A stretch of DNA of 64,000 nucleotides from Polymorphobacter megasporae (GTDB lineage: Bacteria; Pseudomonadota; Alphaproteobacteria; Sphingomonadales; Sphingomonadaceae): assembly GCF_018982885.2 (NCBI RefSeq), contig NZ_CP081848.1, forward strand, positions 3,410,001 to 3,474,000. The letters run 5' to 3'. The notes below the pieces were generated by a model. That model had not been told where the DNA came from, did no database searches, and saw only the letters and a program-made list of their open reading frames with translations. Positions 36,211 to 45,230 of the stretch are shown in pieces. The translations under genes and the position numbers were made by a program. Position 1 is the first letter of the stretch; each line of letters begins with the position of its first letter.

Positions 36211-36906
36211 CTATCGGCTCGCGACGAGCGAATACTGGCCGCCGAGCGGCAGCCACGCCAGCGCCGGCTCGACCGGGCGCAGCGCCGCAAGCGCGTGGGG
36301 GAAGAACAAATGGTAGCGCGTCTCGACCGTCTTCCAGCCCGCGGCAACCATCGCCGCCGCGAGCTTGCGCGCGGTGATCAGCCGGGCGTTGGCGTCGAAC
36401 GGGCAGGTGTTGACCGCGCGGACGGTGAGTGGGTTATACGGGTTGTGCTCGAAGATCACGAGGCGGCCGTCGGGCGCGATGACACGGCGCAGCTCGCGCA
36501 GCCAGCCGACGTGCTCGTCATGGCCGATGTGGTGGAAGACGCATGCCGAGAAGCCGAGGTCGACGCTCGCGTCGTCCAGCGGAAGCGCGTCGCCATCGAC
36601 CTCGAGATAGCGCTCCCCCCCGCCGGGAAAGCGCGACTGGCTCAGCGCGAGGCTGCGCGGCGAGGCGTCGGCACAGGTCAGTTCGGCACCGTCGAAATAG
36701 TGGCGGAACCACGGCACCGACGCGCCGATCCCCGAGCCGAAGTCGAGCGTGCGGCGGACCGCCAGCCGCGCGGCGTCCGCGAATTGCCGAGTCAGTGCGA
36801 TCTTGTAGCGAGCGAAGAATTCGGGGTTCTCGCCGGTGACGGCGATGTTGGCCTGGTGCTGCGCGAGATACTCGTCGGCGTACTGATCGAACTCGGACCG
36901 GTCCAT
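36211..36906 (-). CDS. Class I SAM-dependent methyltransferase
   Basis: This 231-residue cytosolic protein has SAM-binding motif I LDFGSGIGASVPWF near 75, an acidic motif II (LTCADASPRSLALS), and motif III around DGDALPLDDASVDLGFSACV. The N-terminus (DQYADEYLAQHQANI) resembles methyltransferases of polysaccharide and lipid loci. Substrate unknown. It leads the operon with GtrA and GT2; the start has GGGAG upstream. Divergent from the ArnT-like gene across 174 bp. Confidence 0.9.
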   Translation of the reverse strand: MDRSEFDQYADEYLAQHQANIAVTGENPEFFARYKIALTRQFADAARLAVRRTLDFGSGIGASVPWFRHYFDGAELTCADASPRSLALSQSRFPGGGERYLEVDGDALPLDDASVDLGFSACVFHHIGHDEHVGWLRELRRVIAPDGRLVIFEHNPYNPLTVRAVNTCPFDANARLITARKLAAAMVAAGWKTVETRYHLFFPHALAALRPVEPALAWLPLGGQYSLVASR

Positions 36907-37080
36907 CGCGTCACTCCCGCATTCGCGGCCCCGGCCGCGCCTGCCGCCAGCGTATAGGCGGCGGGGCTAACGTTGTCACGGTTGCACTGCAGCATCGGCG
37001 TGACTTCGCGTGGTGACCCCGCTAAGCGACGCGAGCTTGTTGCGTTCTCGCCCCCGCACTCGTCCCCGGACAGGATCGCC

Positions 37081-38565
37081 ATGCCCCCCACCCTCGCGCC
37101 GACCGATCGCCGGGCCGGACTGTCGCGTGTCGCGACCGTCGTCGTGCTCGTCGCGTTCGCCGTCGCGGTGGCGATATTCCAGCTGCTCGATCTCGGCTGG
37201 GCTCCGCTCCAGGCGTGGGACGAGTCACGCCTTGCGGTCAACGCTTATGAGATGATGCACAGCGGCCGGCATTTCATTACGACGTACGGTTATCGGCCCG
37301 ACTTGTGGAACACCAAGCCACCGCTGGCGATCAACCTGATGGCGTGGTCGATGGAGTTGCTCGGCCCGACGCCCCTTGCCGCACGCCTGCCGGCGGCGCT
37401 GGCGGCGTGCGCCACGGTAGCGCTGGTGGTCTTCGCCGTTCGCCGGATCACCGGCTCGTTCGGCTGCGGCATCGCCGCCGGGACGCTGCTCGCGGCGGCA
37501 CCGTCGTTCTACGGCTACCATGCCGGCCAGACCGGGGATTACGACGCGATCCTGACATTATTCACGACCGCCTACGGCTTCGCCCTGTTCGATCTGATCG
37601 AGCGAAATCGCCCGGCGGCGGGGCTCGCCCTCGGCGCAGGTGTGCTCGTGGGGCTCGCAATTTTGACGAAAGGCATCGCCGGGATCATCCCCGGGGTCGG
37701 CATCGCGGTCTATGCGCTGGTCTTCGGGTTCTGGACACTGCCCCGAAAGATCGCCGACTATGCCATCGTCGCCGCGACCGCCGGGGTCATCGGCGGTGTG
37801 TTCTACTGGCTGCGGGGGTCGGCGGGGGACGGTTACCTCGCCGCCGTCGCCTTGAACGAACTCGGCGGCCGCTTCGAAACTGCCCTCGACCAGCATGCCG
37901 GGAGCAAATGGTTCTACGTCCGTGAACTGACGATCTATTTCCCGGGCAAATTATGGCCAGCGATCATTGCCTTGCCGCTGCTCGCCGCCGGGCCGCCACG
38001 ACGGCTGGCGATCTTCGCCTTGTGCCAGATATCCTGCGTCCTGATCGTCTACTCGAGCGCCGCGACCAAGATCGCCTGGTATCTCGTCCCCGCCATGCCT
38101 TTTGTCGCCACCGCGATCGCGCTCGCCGGACTTGGCCTCATCCACGGCGCGCGGCGCTTTCCCCCTGCCGTCCGGACCGGCGTCCAGATCGCCCTCGCCG
38201 CCGTCGTTGTCCTGTGTGCGGTCGACGCCGTCCGGCATCGCTATACCAGGCCGTTTATTCCGGCGACGCCGCCTCGTGACTTTGGAACGCTGATTGCAGC
38301 GGCGAGTGAGCGCAAGATGGTTCCGCTGATCGTCGTCGACACCGGCTTTGCGAACGACGCCGGGATGACCCATTACGCTCCGACGCTGCGCTTTTATGCG
38401 CTTGCGGCGGCGCAGGCGGGAGTGACGGTCAGTCAGGCCACCGACTTCGATCGGCTTGGCGGCGCGCGATCCTTCGGGAGCTGCGACCCCGCCGTCCGCG
38501 ATCACGTCGCGGAATACGGGCGGGTGGTCTGGTCGGGGGCGGGCTGCATCCTTGCCGAGCACTGA
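37081..38565 (+). CDS. Glycosyltransferase family 39 (ArnT-like) membrane protein
   Basis: About 494 residues with a series of membrane helices. The first periplasmic loop carries PLQAWDESRLAVNAYEMM and WNTKPPLAINLMAWSMELLG, the acidic and NTKPPL segments of ArnT/PMT-fold transferases that take sugars from undecaprenyl phosphate. Later parts include GQTGDYDAILTLFTTAYG and ILTKGIAGIIPG. ATG 37081 is preferred over an upstream one because GGACAGGA precedes it and the family starts with the first helix. It diverges from the methyltransferase-GtrA-GT2 operon, whose products would supply its lipid-linked donor. Confidence 0.9.
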   Translation: MPPTLAPTDRRAGLSRVATVVVLVAFAVAVAIFQLLDLGWAPLQAWDESRLAVNAYEMMHSGRHFITTYGYRPDLWNTKPPLAINLMAWSMELLGPTPLAARLPAALAACATVALVVFAVRRITGSFGCGIAAGTLLAAAPSFYGYHAGQTGDYDAILTLFTTAYGFALFDLIERNRPAAGLALGAGVLVGLAILTKGIAGIIPGVGIAVYALVFGFWTLPRKIADYAIVAATAGVIGGVFYWLRGSAGDGYLAAVALNELGGRFETALDQHAGSKWFYVRELTIYFPGKLWPAIIALPLLAAGPPRRLAIFALCQISCVLIVYSSAATKIAWYLVPAMPFVATAIALAGLGLIHGARRFPPAVRTGVQIALAAVVVLCAVDAVRHRYTRPFIPATPPRDFGTLIAAASERKMVPLIVVDTGFANDAGMTHYAPTLRFYALAAAQAGVTVSQATDFDRLGGARSFGSCDPAVRDHVAEYGRVVWSGAGCILAEH

Positions 38566-38635
38566 GCGACCGTATCAAGACTGGACGACCGATGTTCCGC
38601 ACTGCATTGATCCTCGACCTTCGGGAGGGAGGTTC

Positions 38636-38734
38636 ATGCAGCTTTCGATAAACTATGGGCCGCGGGGCTCGTCTCAGTTATGTGCGGACGTGCCCAAGAT
38701 GCCGGCAGCGCGCCCCACGTCGGTCATCGCCTGA
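38636..38734 (+). CDS. Possible 32-residue leader peptide coupled to the TetR gene
   Basis: A short frame (MQLSINYGPRGSSQLCADVP...) begins at ATG 38636 directly after GGGAGGGAGG, the strongest ribosome-binding site in this stretch. Its stop overlaps the TetR start as TGATG. The TetR gene has no good site of its own, so translation may reach it by re-initiation. The peptide has no known motif. It could also be a chance frame. Confidence 0.4.
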   Translation: MQLSINYGPRGSSQLCADVPKMPAARPTSVIA

Positions 38735-39345
38735 TGGCGTCGTCGCCGGCTTCCGCCGTTCCCGCGCGCGCCACCGACGGCCGCCATCGCCGGTCCGAAC
38801 GGTCGCGCGACAGCATCGTCACCGCGATGCTCGACCTTGTCGCGGCGGGCGCGATCAGCCCGAGCGCCGAGGAAGTCGCGGCGCGCGCGGGTGTCGGCCT
38901 ACGCAGCGTCTTTCGGCACTTCCGCGACATGGAAAGCCTGTTCCAGGCGATGCAGATGCGGCTTGCCCAGATTTATCAGGTCTGGCTGATCCCATTTTCG
39001 GCGGTCGGCTGGCGCGGACAGCTCGACGAATTGATCGACCGCCGTCTTAGCACCTACGAACAGCTTCTGCCGTATATGCGCGCCGCCGACGTCCACCGGC
39101 ACCGGTCGGCATCGATCTACGAGGAGCATGGCCGGATCCGCGCGGTCATGCGGGCGCGGCTTGCGATGGTCGTGGACAATGCCTTCGTCGATGACGCCGA
39201 CGGGTTCGAAGCGCTCGACCTACTGGTCAGCCCCGAAACGTGGCAACGCCTGCGGCTGGTGCAGGCGCTGAGCCCGGAGAACGCCCGTCGCATCATCGAA
39301 CGCCAGGTCGAGCACGTCCTATCGGCTCAAGCCCGCGCGGCGTGA
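38734..39345 (+). CDS. TetR family transcriptional regulator
   Basis: About 203 residues. The N-terminal helix-turn-helix runs through RSRDSIVTAMLDLVAAGAIS, then AEEVAARAGVGLRSVFRHFRDMESLF, as in TetR proteins. The helical C-terminal ligand domain has no class-specific motif. Two starts compete, 38680 and 38734. The latter is taken because the stop of a well-initiated leader frame overlaps it (TGATG), which would allow coupling. The gene converges on the TonB-dependent receptor, which it may or may not regulate. Confidence 0.88.
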   Translation: MASSPASAVPARATDGRHRRSERSRDSIVTAMLDLVAAGAISPSAEEVAARAGVGLRSVFRHFRDMESLFQAMQMRLAQIYQVWLIPFSAVGWRGQLDELIDRRLSTYEQLLPYMRAADVHRHRSASIYEEHGRIRAVMRARLAMVVDNAFVDDADGFEALDLLVSPETWQRLRLVQALSPENARRIIERQVEHVLSAQARAA

Positions 39346-39370
39346 ATCGCTGGCGTCACATCGGTGCCGG

Positions 39371-41899
39371 CTAGAAATTATGCCCCAGCCGCAGGCCGAT
39401 CGTCCGCGGGTTGTTGGTGACGATGTACGGGCGGATCGTGCATGAGCCGCATTCGGCGTAGCGCGACAGCTGCGCACGCTCGTCGAAGGCATTCTCGACG
39501 ACGATCTCCGCCGACAGGAACGGCCAGTTGACGCCGACCGCGAAATCGACGGTCGTGTACGCCGAAAGCCGCCCGAGCGAGGTTGCGGGATCATAGGCGA
39601 CCGCGGTCGGGGTGAACGCCACCGACCGGATATCGGAAGCCGCGGAACTCTGGTGAGCGACGACCGCCTGGACATGCCCCTTGAGTGTCTCGTTGAGCGG
39701 CGCTTCGTACCGCGCGGTGCCGTTGATCTTGAACTGCGGCGTGATCGGCAGGCGGGTTCCCGCCGGTGCGGCGATGTAGTTCCCGCTGTCGGCGCTGCAG
39801 GTGTAGGTCGGGTCGTCGATGCCGCAGAGGTTCTTGCGCGTCTTGGCGTCGGTATACGCGCCCGCTGCGACGAAGGTCAGGCCCGGCGCGGCGATCCAGT
39901 TGAGATCGGCCTCGATCCCCTTGATCCGCGCGTTCGGCCCGTTGTGGACCTCGGTGAAGCTGTTCGCGCCGAGGAAGGCGAACTGGAACTTGTCCCAGTC
40001 CTGCCAGAAGAACGCGCCGTTGAAACGGACCGCGCGGTCGAACCAGCTGGTCTTGAAGCCGAGCTCGTAGTTGGTCAGGAAGTCCGAGGCGTAGGGCGCG
40101 ATGCCGGCGCGGCGGTTGATGCCGCCGGGGCGGAATCCGCGCGACGCGGTGGCATAGACGAGGTGATCGGAGTCGATCCGCCACGTCGCGTTACCCTTCC
40201 ACGTGAAGCCGGTGTCGCTCGCGTCCTTCGGGACGACGGTGCCGTTCTTGAAGTCACCGAGGTTGGTGCACGGCCCGCCGGGGACGTTCGCAGGCAGGAT
40301 CGTGCCCGTCGGATTATCGCGGACCGACGCGCCGGTCGAAGTATAACAGCCGGCGACGCCGGTCTTTGAGCTGCCCGCGGCGTTGTACGGAATGCCATTG
40401 TCAGCGGTCGCGGCCGGATTACGGCCGAAGCCGAAGAAACCGATCAGGCTGTTGTCGTACTTGAAGAAACGTCCGCCAGCGGTCAGCGTAACGGCGGGAA
40501 CGACGTCGTAGCTCGCCTCGCCGAACACCGCATAGTCGCGGTCGACGCGGTCCTGCTGGGTCAGCCACAGGGTCCCCGGATGGCCGTTGACCGAGACGTC
40601 GGCGGCGAGACCGGCGACCTGATAGTCCTGATGGATCAGGTGCGTCTGGCGCTGATAGAACAGCCCGCCGACGATGCGGAACGGCTGGTCGACCGGCGAC
40701 GCAAGGCGCAGTTCCTGGCTGACCTTGGTGAAATGGTCGGCCCCGACGATCGTTTGCGACGGGTCGATTATCTTTCCCGAGGCGTCGTGGAAGCTGAAAT
40801 ACTGGGCGATGCCTCCCGATCCGGCGTAGAGCGAATCATACTGCTCGGCATAGTCGGTATAGTCCTGCGAGCTGTGGATCTTGCGGTCGAGATACGCCCC
40901 CGCATAGGTCAGGTCGAAATTGCCGATCTTGCCGGTGACTGTCAGCGCCGCCTGAATGAAGCGGTCGCGATAATATTCGGGCGAGAAATGCTGGACCTTG
41001 AGGTCGCCGAGGCTCGGGTCGAAGCCGAACGCGCCGTGGTTGATCTGGGTCTGGCCGAACACCGTCGGCTCGATCGTCCAATTATCGTCGAGGTCGATCT
41101 TGAGCGCGGCGCGGCCCCCGGCAATGTCGACGGTGTTGTAGTTGTTCTTGACGAAGGCGGCATTGTTCTTGGTGATGACGCTGCCGTCGCTCGCGGGGAG
41201 GAAGGTGCGCGTCCCCGCGACATTGTCGATGAAGCCGGCGTTGTGCTGGTACCAGCCGACGACGCGCAGAGCCGACCGGTCGGTCAACGGCGCGTTGACG
41301 AAACCCTCGACCTTGCCACCGATCCCGCCGTGCGAAACGGTATTGCCCTCGACGTCGATCGCCCCAGCCCAACCGCCCGGATCGGGCTTGTTGGTGATAA
41401 TACGGATCGTCCCCGCTTCCGACGACGCGCCATACAATGTGCCCTGCGGCCCGGCGAGCGCCTCGATCCGGGCGATGTCGTAGATGTGGATGTCGAGCGT
41501 GCCGCCGATCGTTGTCACCGGCTGCTCGTCGAGATAGACGCCGACGCTCGGCAGCGGGCCCGAATGGTTGCCGTCGCCACCGCTGGCGACGCCGCGGATA
41601 TAGACCGTGGTCTGCCCGGGCTGGAGTGTCTGGAACGTCACACTCGGCAGCAACTTGGTAAAGTCGTTGAAATTCGACACATCGAGCTGGTCGAGCTTCT
41701 TGGTGCCGAGCACCTGGATGCTGATGGGCACGTTCTGCAAATTCTCGGAACGCTTCTGCGCGGTGACGATGATCTCGTCGGCGACGGGAATGTCGGCGGC
41801 AGCGACCTGCGCCGGAGCGTCCTGCGCCAGTGCTGGCGCGCCGAGCGCGGTCGTCGCCAGCAGCATCGCGACGATCAATCTAGGCTCGTTGTTAAGCAT
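39371..41899 (-). CDS. TonB-dependent outer-membrane receptor
   Basis: About 842 residues. A signal peptide (LIVAMLLATTALGAPALAQ) is followed by a TonB box (DEIIVTAQKR), the plug domain (about 60-170, NLQNVPISIQVLG..., TVYIRGVASGG) and a 22-strand-type barrel ending in an aromatic residue (GLRLGHNF). The plug and barrel style (SENLQNVPISI, FNDFTKLLPSV) is that of the sphingomonad catabolic receptors that take up sugars, aromatics or steroids rather than siderophores. The ligand cannot be named. GGGGGA precedes ATG 41899. It is transcribed after the TPR-sulfotransferase gene, 113 bp away. Confidence 0.93.
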   Translation of the reverse strand: MLNNEPRLIVAMLLATTALGAPALAQDAPAQVAAADIPVADEIIVTAQKRSENLQNVPISIQVLGTKKLDQLDVSNFNDFTKLLPSVTFQTLQPGQTTVYIRGVASGGDGNHSGPLPSVGVYLDEQPVTTIGGTLDIHIYDIARIEALAGPQGTLYGASSEAGTIRIITNKPDPGGWAGAIDVEGNTVSHGGIGGKVEGFVNAPLTDRSALRVVGWYQHNAGFIDNVAGTRTFLPASDGSVITKNNAAFVKNNYNTVDIAGGRAALKIDLDDNWTIEPTVFGQTQINHGAFGFDPSLGDLKVQHFSPEYYRDRFIQAALTVTGKIGNFDLTYAGAYLDRKIHSSQDYTDYAEQYDSLYAGSGGIAQYFSFHDASGKIIDPSQTIVGADHFTKVSQELRLASPVDQPFRIVGGLFYQRQTHLIHQDYQVAGLAADVSVNGHPGTLWLTQQDRVDRDYAVFGEASYDVVPAVTLTAGGRFFKYDNSLIGFFGFGRNPAATADNGIPYNAAGSSKTGVAGCYTSTGASVRDNPTGTILPANVPGGPCTNLGDFKNGTVVPKDASDTGFTWKGNATWRIDSDHLVYATASRGFRPGGINRRAGIAPYASDFLTNYELGFKTSWFDRAVRFNGAFFWQDWDKFQFAFLGANSFTEVHNGPNARIKGIEADLNWIAAPGLTFVAAGAYTDAKTRKNLCGIDDPTYTCSADSGNYIAAPAGTRLPITPQFKINGTARYEAPLNETLKGHVQAVVAHQSSAASDIRSVAFTPTAVAYDPATSLGRLSAYTTVDFAVGVNWPFLSAEIVVENAFDERAQLSRYAECGSCTIRPYIVTNNPRTIGLRLGHNF

Positions 41900-42012
41900 G
41901 AACCAATCCCCCGGCTGCGATCGAAGGGTCGTCCCCGGCATCGCCGACGTCAAGCGGCGTGCTGCATCGCGGCAAAACGGTTGCGCGACTGTTGCATTTT
42001 CGCGTCAGTCGG

Positions 42013-43689
42013 TCAGTCGGCGAGCGGTCCGAGTGCTTCGCGCAAGGGGCCGAGCCATTGGTCGTACACGCGCCACTGGTCGAGCCCGGCGGCGCTGATC
42101 GGGCGGCGGACCTGTTCTGAACTCGGCGTCCGAATCGCGCGCTCGGTCTCCCAGAAGCGCAGGCACGCCGGGTCAAAATCGAGGCCACAATAGTCGAGTA
42201 GCCGCCGAACCTCGCGCTCGGGATCGGCAACGAGAGCTTCGTGGTCGAGGCGGTGGATCGCGCGCGGCTGAACCGCGTCGAAATGGTCCATCAGCCCGAC
42301 ATAGTCGCGATAGTACGCCCCCATATCGGCGAGCGAATAGCTGAACCCCTGCCCCCGCGCGAAATGCTGGGTGAAGTTCGACCAGCCGCACGCCATTGGG
42401 CTCCGTCGCGCATCGATGACCTTTGCGTTCGGCAGGATCAGCCGGATCATCCCGGCGTGGAGCCAGTTGTTCGGCAGCTTGTCGATGAACAGCGGTCGCG
42501 CGGTCTTCCGCTGGACCTTCGCCCGCGCGAGATAATCGGCCCCGAGAGCGGCGAGGTCTGTGGTCGCCAGCGCCTCGGGATATGCCGTCACGCTGCTCGC
42601 CCCGTCGCGCTCGCCGACCTGCCACGCCAGCGCCGGAATGTCGGGAAGTTCGGACGTGCCTTCGACCGCTGGGTGGCTGCTCAGGATCTGCTCGATCAGC
42701 GTCGAGCCCGACCGCGGCATGCCGATGATGAAGATCGGGTCGGTGGCGGGGTCGCCCTGCCCGGCGCGGGCGGCGAACATCTCGGCGGTAAAGAAGGCGC
42801 GCGCCCGGGCCACCGCGGCGGTCGTCTCGGCGGCATCGTATTTGAGCTGGCCTGCACGAATGGCGTTGCCCTCAACGTATTGCGCGAAGCTCGCCGCAGG
42901 GTCGCCACGGTCGCCGAGCGCCTTGCCGAGTGCGAAGTGGAGGTGGAGCCGGTCCTCGGCCGCGAGCCGCGCATCGGCCAGCGCGAGCGTCATCGCGGCG
43001 ACGTCCTCGTCCGAAAATGCGACGGTCTTGAGGTTGGCGAGGCTCCAATACGCCTCGCCGAGCGCCGGGGCCTGCGCGATCGCCTCGTGATACGCCGCGA
43101 TCGCCTCTCCCTGCCGCCCGACGGTCTTGAGCGCATGGCCATAGCTCATCCACCCCTTCGGCTGGCGCGGATGATCGACGAGCAGCGTCGCATAGACCGT
43201 CAGCGCCGCGTCGAAGTTGCCGAGCCGGGCGAGCGCCGCCGCGCGCAGGTTGCGATAGCTCGGATTGCCGGGGTCGAGCGCGAGCAGCCGGGCGATTTCG
43301 TCCAATGCCTCTGTCGAGCGGGTGCGCCGATGGAGGATCGTCGCGAGATTGAACCGCGCCTCGCGAAACGACGGCGCGAGGTCGAGCGCGCGGCGCAGCA
43401 GCGTCTCGGCATCGCGGTAGCGCCCCAACCTCCCGGCAAGTTCGGCGAGCATCCGCATCGCCGCGACGTCGGTCGGCCGCCGCTTGAGCCGGGGTCTCAG
43501 GATCCGCTCGGCGACTGCAAGCCGTGCCTCGGCCAGCGCCATCGCTGCATCGATCAGTTCGCTGTCGTGTACCGATGCTGCGACCGCGTGGCAGTGCGCG
43601 GCATCTCCACCAGCGCGGTCGCCAGCGGCGATGGCGCGGTCGCCGCGGTCCTGCCACGCCTCCGCGGTCAGTGGTCGCAAGTTTGCCAT
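42013..43689 (-). CDS. TPR-repeat protein with sulfotransferase-like domain
   Basis: About 558 residues. The N-terminal half contains several tetratricopeptide repeats (e.g. RYRDAETLLRRALDLAPSFR and EAIAAYHEAIAQAPALGEAY). The C-terminal half (from about 320) has the PAPS 5'-phosphosulfate loop in GMPRSGSTLIEQILSSHPAV and the 3'-phosphate segment around VIDARRSPMACGWSNF. Such proteins sit next to TonB-dependent receptors across Sphingomonadales, as here, but their true substrates are largely unstudied. ATG 43689 has GGGAG upstream. It is unclear whether it transfers sulfate to a polymer, a protein or a small molecule. Confidence 0.9.
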   Translation of the reverse strand: MANLRPLTAEAWQDRGDRAIAAGDRAGGDAAHCHAVAASVHDSELIDAAMALAEARLAVAERILRPRLKRRPTDVAAMRMLAELAGRLGRYRDAETLLRRALDLAPSFREARFNLATILHRRTRSTEALDEIARLLALDPGNPSYRNLRAAALARLGNFDAALTVYATLLVDHPRQPKGWMSYGHALKTVGRQGEAIAAYHEAIAQAPALGEAYWSLANLKTVAFSDEDVAAMTLALADARLAAEDRLHLHFALGKALGDRGDPAASFAQYVEGNAIRAGQLKYDAAETTAAVARARAFFTAEMFAARAGQGDPATDPIFIIGMPRSGSTLIEQILSSHPAVEGTSELPDIPALAWQVGERDGASSVTAYPEALATTDLAALGADYLARAKVQRKTARPLFIDKLPNNWLHAGMIRLILPNAKVIDARRSPMACGWSNFTQHFARGQGFSYSLADMGAYYRDYVGLMDHFDAVQPRAIHRLDHEALVADPEREVRRLLDYCGLDFDPACLRFWETERAIRTPSSEQVRRPISAAGLDQWRVYDQWLGPLREALGPLAD

Positions 43690-43764
43690 CGCCGATAACT
43701 CCCGGGATGCGGCGATACTGTCAATGGCGACCGCAGCCACCTGGCTTCGAAGCGCGTCCTCGGC

Positions 43765-44562
43765 TCAACTTGTCGAACCGCGCTCGGCGAAGGTGACCGA
43801 GCGGTCGGGCGCGAGGCGGATGACGACGTCGGCGCGGTCGGGCATCTCGGCGAGAATGTGCCGCGTCAGCCGCTCGTAGTGCGCGACGAAGCGCGCGACT
43901 TCGGCATCGGTCATGACCGCTGCTCCACGACGTTCCTGCTCGACGCGCCAATCGCGGACGACCTCGAACCCCGGCGAAGCAAGCAGGATCAGCCGGTCGA
44001 TCCGGGCAAATAACGCGCGGTAGCCGGGGCCCGCAAGCGAGGCGTTGACGTACGCCCGCCAGCGACCGTCTGGGTCGTCGTCACGTTCGAGCGGGTTGAC
44101 CGGCGCGCCGAGGTCGGCGGCAGGTTGCGGCATCGCGCCGACACACCAACCCTCGAAGATCAGGACGTCGAGCGCGGGAGCGATCGGCGTCCAGTCACCC
44201 TCGGGTGCGCGGTCATCGCTCGCCTTGTCGAAGCGCGGCAAGCGGACTGCCGCGCCCAAGTCGAGCGCGGCAAGCAACGCCAGTCCGAGTGCGGTATCAT
44301 GGGTTCCTGGCACGCCCCGCGTCGCAAGAAGCGGATGGACCGTCGCGGCTAGGTGCAAGCGATCGGCGCGAGTCAGGTACAAGTCGTCGAGCGACAGCGT
44401 CGCCGCCCGGAGCCCGCTTAGGGATAGCCGCGCGACCACCGCTGTCGCCACGGTCGACTTGCCGCTCCCCTGCGCGCCGCAGACGCCGATCACCAAGGGG
44501 CGGCGGGTGACATCGTCCAGCGCTCCGCGAACGACCGTCTCGACAAGGTCGGCGGCGGTCAA
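43765..44562 (-). CDS. Glycerate kinase, P-loop (plant GLYK/Tda10) type
   Basis: This 265-residue P-loop kinase has Walker A GAQGSGKST at 29-37, the ATLSLDDLYLTRADRLHLA segment, RGVPGTHDTAL and LIFEGWCVGAMPQ. These match the D-glycerate 3-kinase family of plants and the yeast protein Tda10, within the uridine-kinase-like fold. It probably phosphorylates D-glycerate to 3-phosphoglycerate, tentatively on family grounds. The ATG overlaps the kdpE stop by 4 bp, so it is read from the kdp transcript, an unexpected partner for potassium uptake. Confidence 0.78.
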   Translation of the reverse strand: MTAADLVETVVRGALDDVTRRPLVIGVCGAQGSGKSTVATAVVARLSLSGLRAATLSLDDLYLTRADRLHLAATVHPLLATRGVPGTHDTALGLALLAALDLGAAVRLPRFDKASDDRAPEGDWTPIAPALDVLIFEGWCVGAMPQPAADLGAPVNPLERDDDPDGRWRAYVNASLAGPGYRALFARIDRLILLASPGFEVVRDWRVEQERRGAAVMTDAEVARFVAHYERLTRHILAEMPDRADVVIRLAPDRSVTFAERGSTS

Positions 44563-45230
44563 CCGCCCAACCGGTAGCCGACGCCAAGCTCGCTGCGGAT
44601 CAGCGTCATCCCCTCAGGTCCCAGCTTCTGCCGCAGGCTGCGGACGACGACGCGGAGGTATTCGACGTCGTCGTCGTGCGCCGGCCCCCAGCCGGCGCGG
44701 AGCAGTTGGCGGTGGGTCAGAACGCGCCCGGGATGCTTGGCGAGTTCGGCGAGGAAGATATATTCCTTCGGCGTCAGCCGCACCTCCTCCTCGCCGCGGC
44801 GGACCCGGCGGAGCGCGAGGTCGATCGTGATCGGTCCAACGGTGACGACCTCGGCCTCGGCCTCGCTCGCCAGCCGGTGGCGCAGGCCGGTGCGGATGCG
44901 CGCGAGGAGTTCGTCGCTATCGAACGGCTTAGTGACGAAATCGTCGGCGCCGAGGTCGAGCGCGGCGACCTTCTCGCCGGTCTGGTCGCGCGCCGAGACG
45001 ACGATCAGCGCCGCCTTGCCCTTGATCAGCGGAATGAGTTCGAGCCCGTCGCGGTCGGGCAGGCCGAGGTCGAGCAGGACGAGGTCGGGCTTGTCGATCG
45101 TCATCGCGTTGAGCGCCGCGCGCGCGGTATCGGCCTCGACGACGTCGTACCCGGCGCGGGCCAGCGTACCGCGCACCAGCCGCCGGATCGCGGCTTCGTC
45201 GTCGACGACGAGGATCGTCGCCGCGCTCAT
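44559..45230 (-). CDS. kdpE: Two-component response regulator KdpE
   Basis: This 223-residue protein has a receiver domain with phospho-acceptor D54 (LVLLDLGLPDRDG) and an OmpR-type winged helix at the C-terminus (LTPKEYIFLAELAKHPGRVL). With KdpD it turns on kdpFABC when potassium is scarce or the cell is under osmotic stress. It overlaps kdpD and the glycerate kinase gene by 4 bp on each side. Its probable target is the direct repeat at 52517. Confidence 0.96.
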   Translation of the reverse strand: MSAATILVVDDEAAIRRLVRGTLARAGYDVVEADTARAALNAMTIDKPDLVLLDLGLPDRDGLELIPLIKGKAALIVVSARDQTGEKVAALDLGADDFVTKPFDSDELLARIRTGLRHRLASEAEAEVVTVGPITIDLALRRVRRGEEEVRLTPKEYIFLAELAKHPGRVLTHRQLLRAGWGPAHDDDVEYLRVVVRSLRQKLGPEGMTLIRSELGVGYRLGG

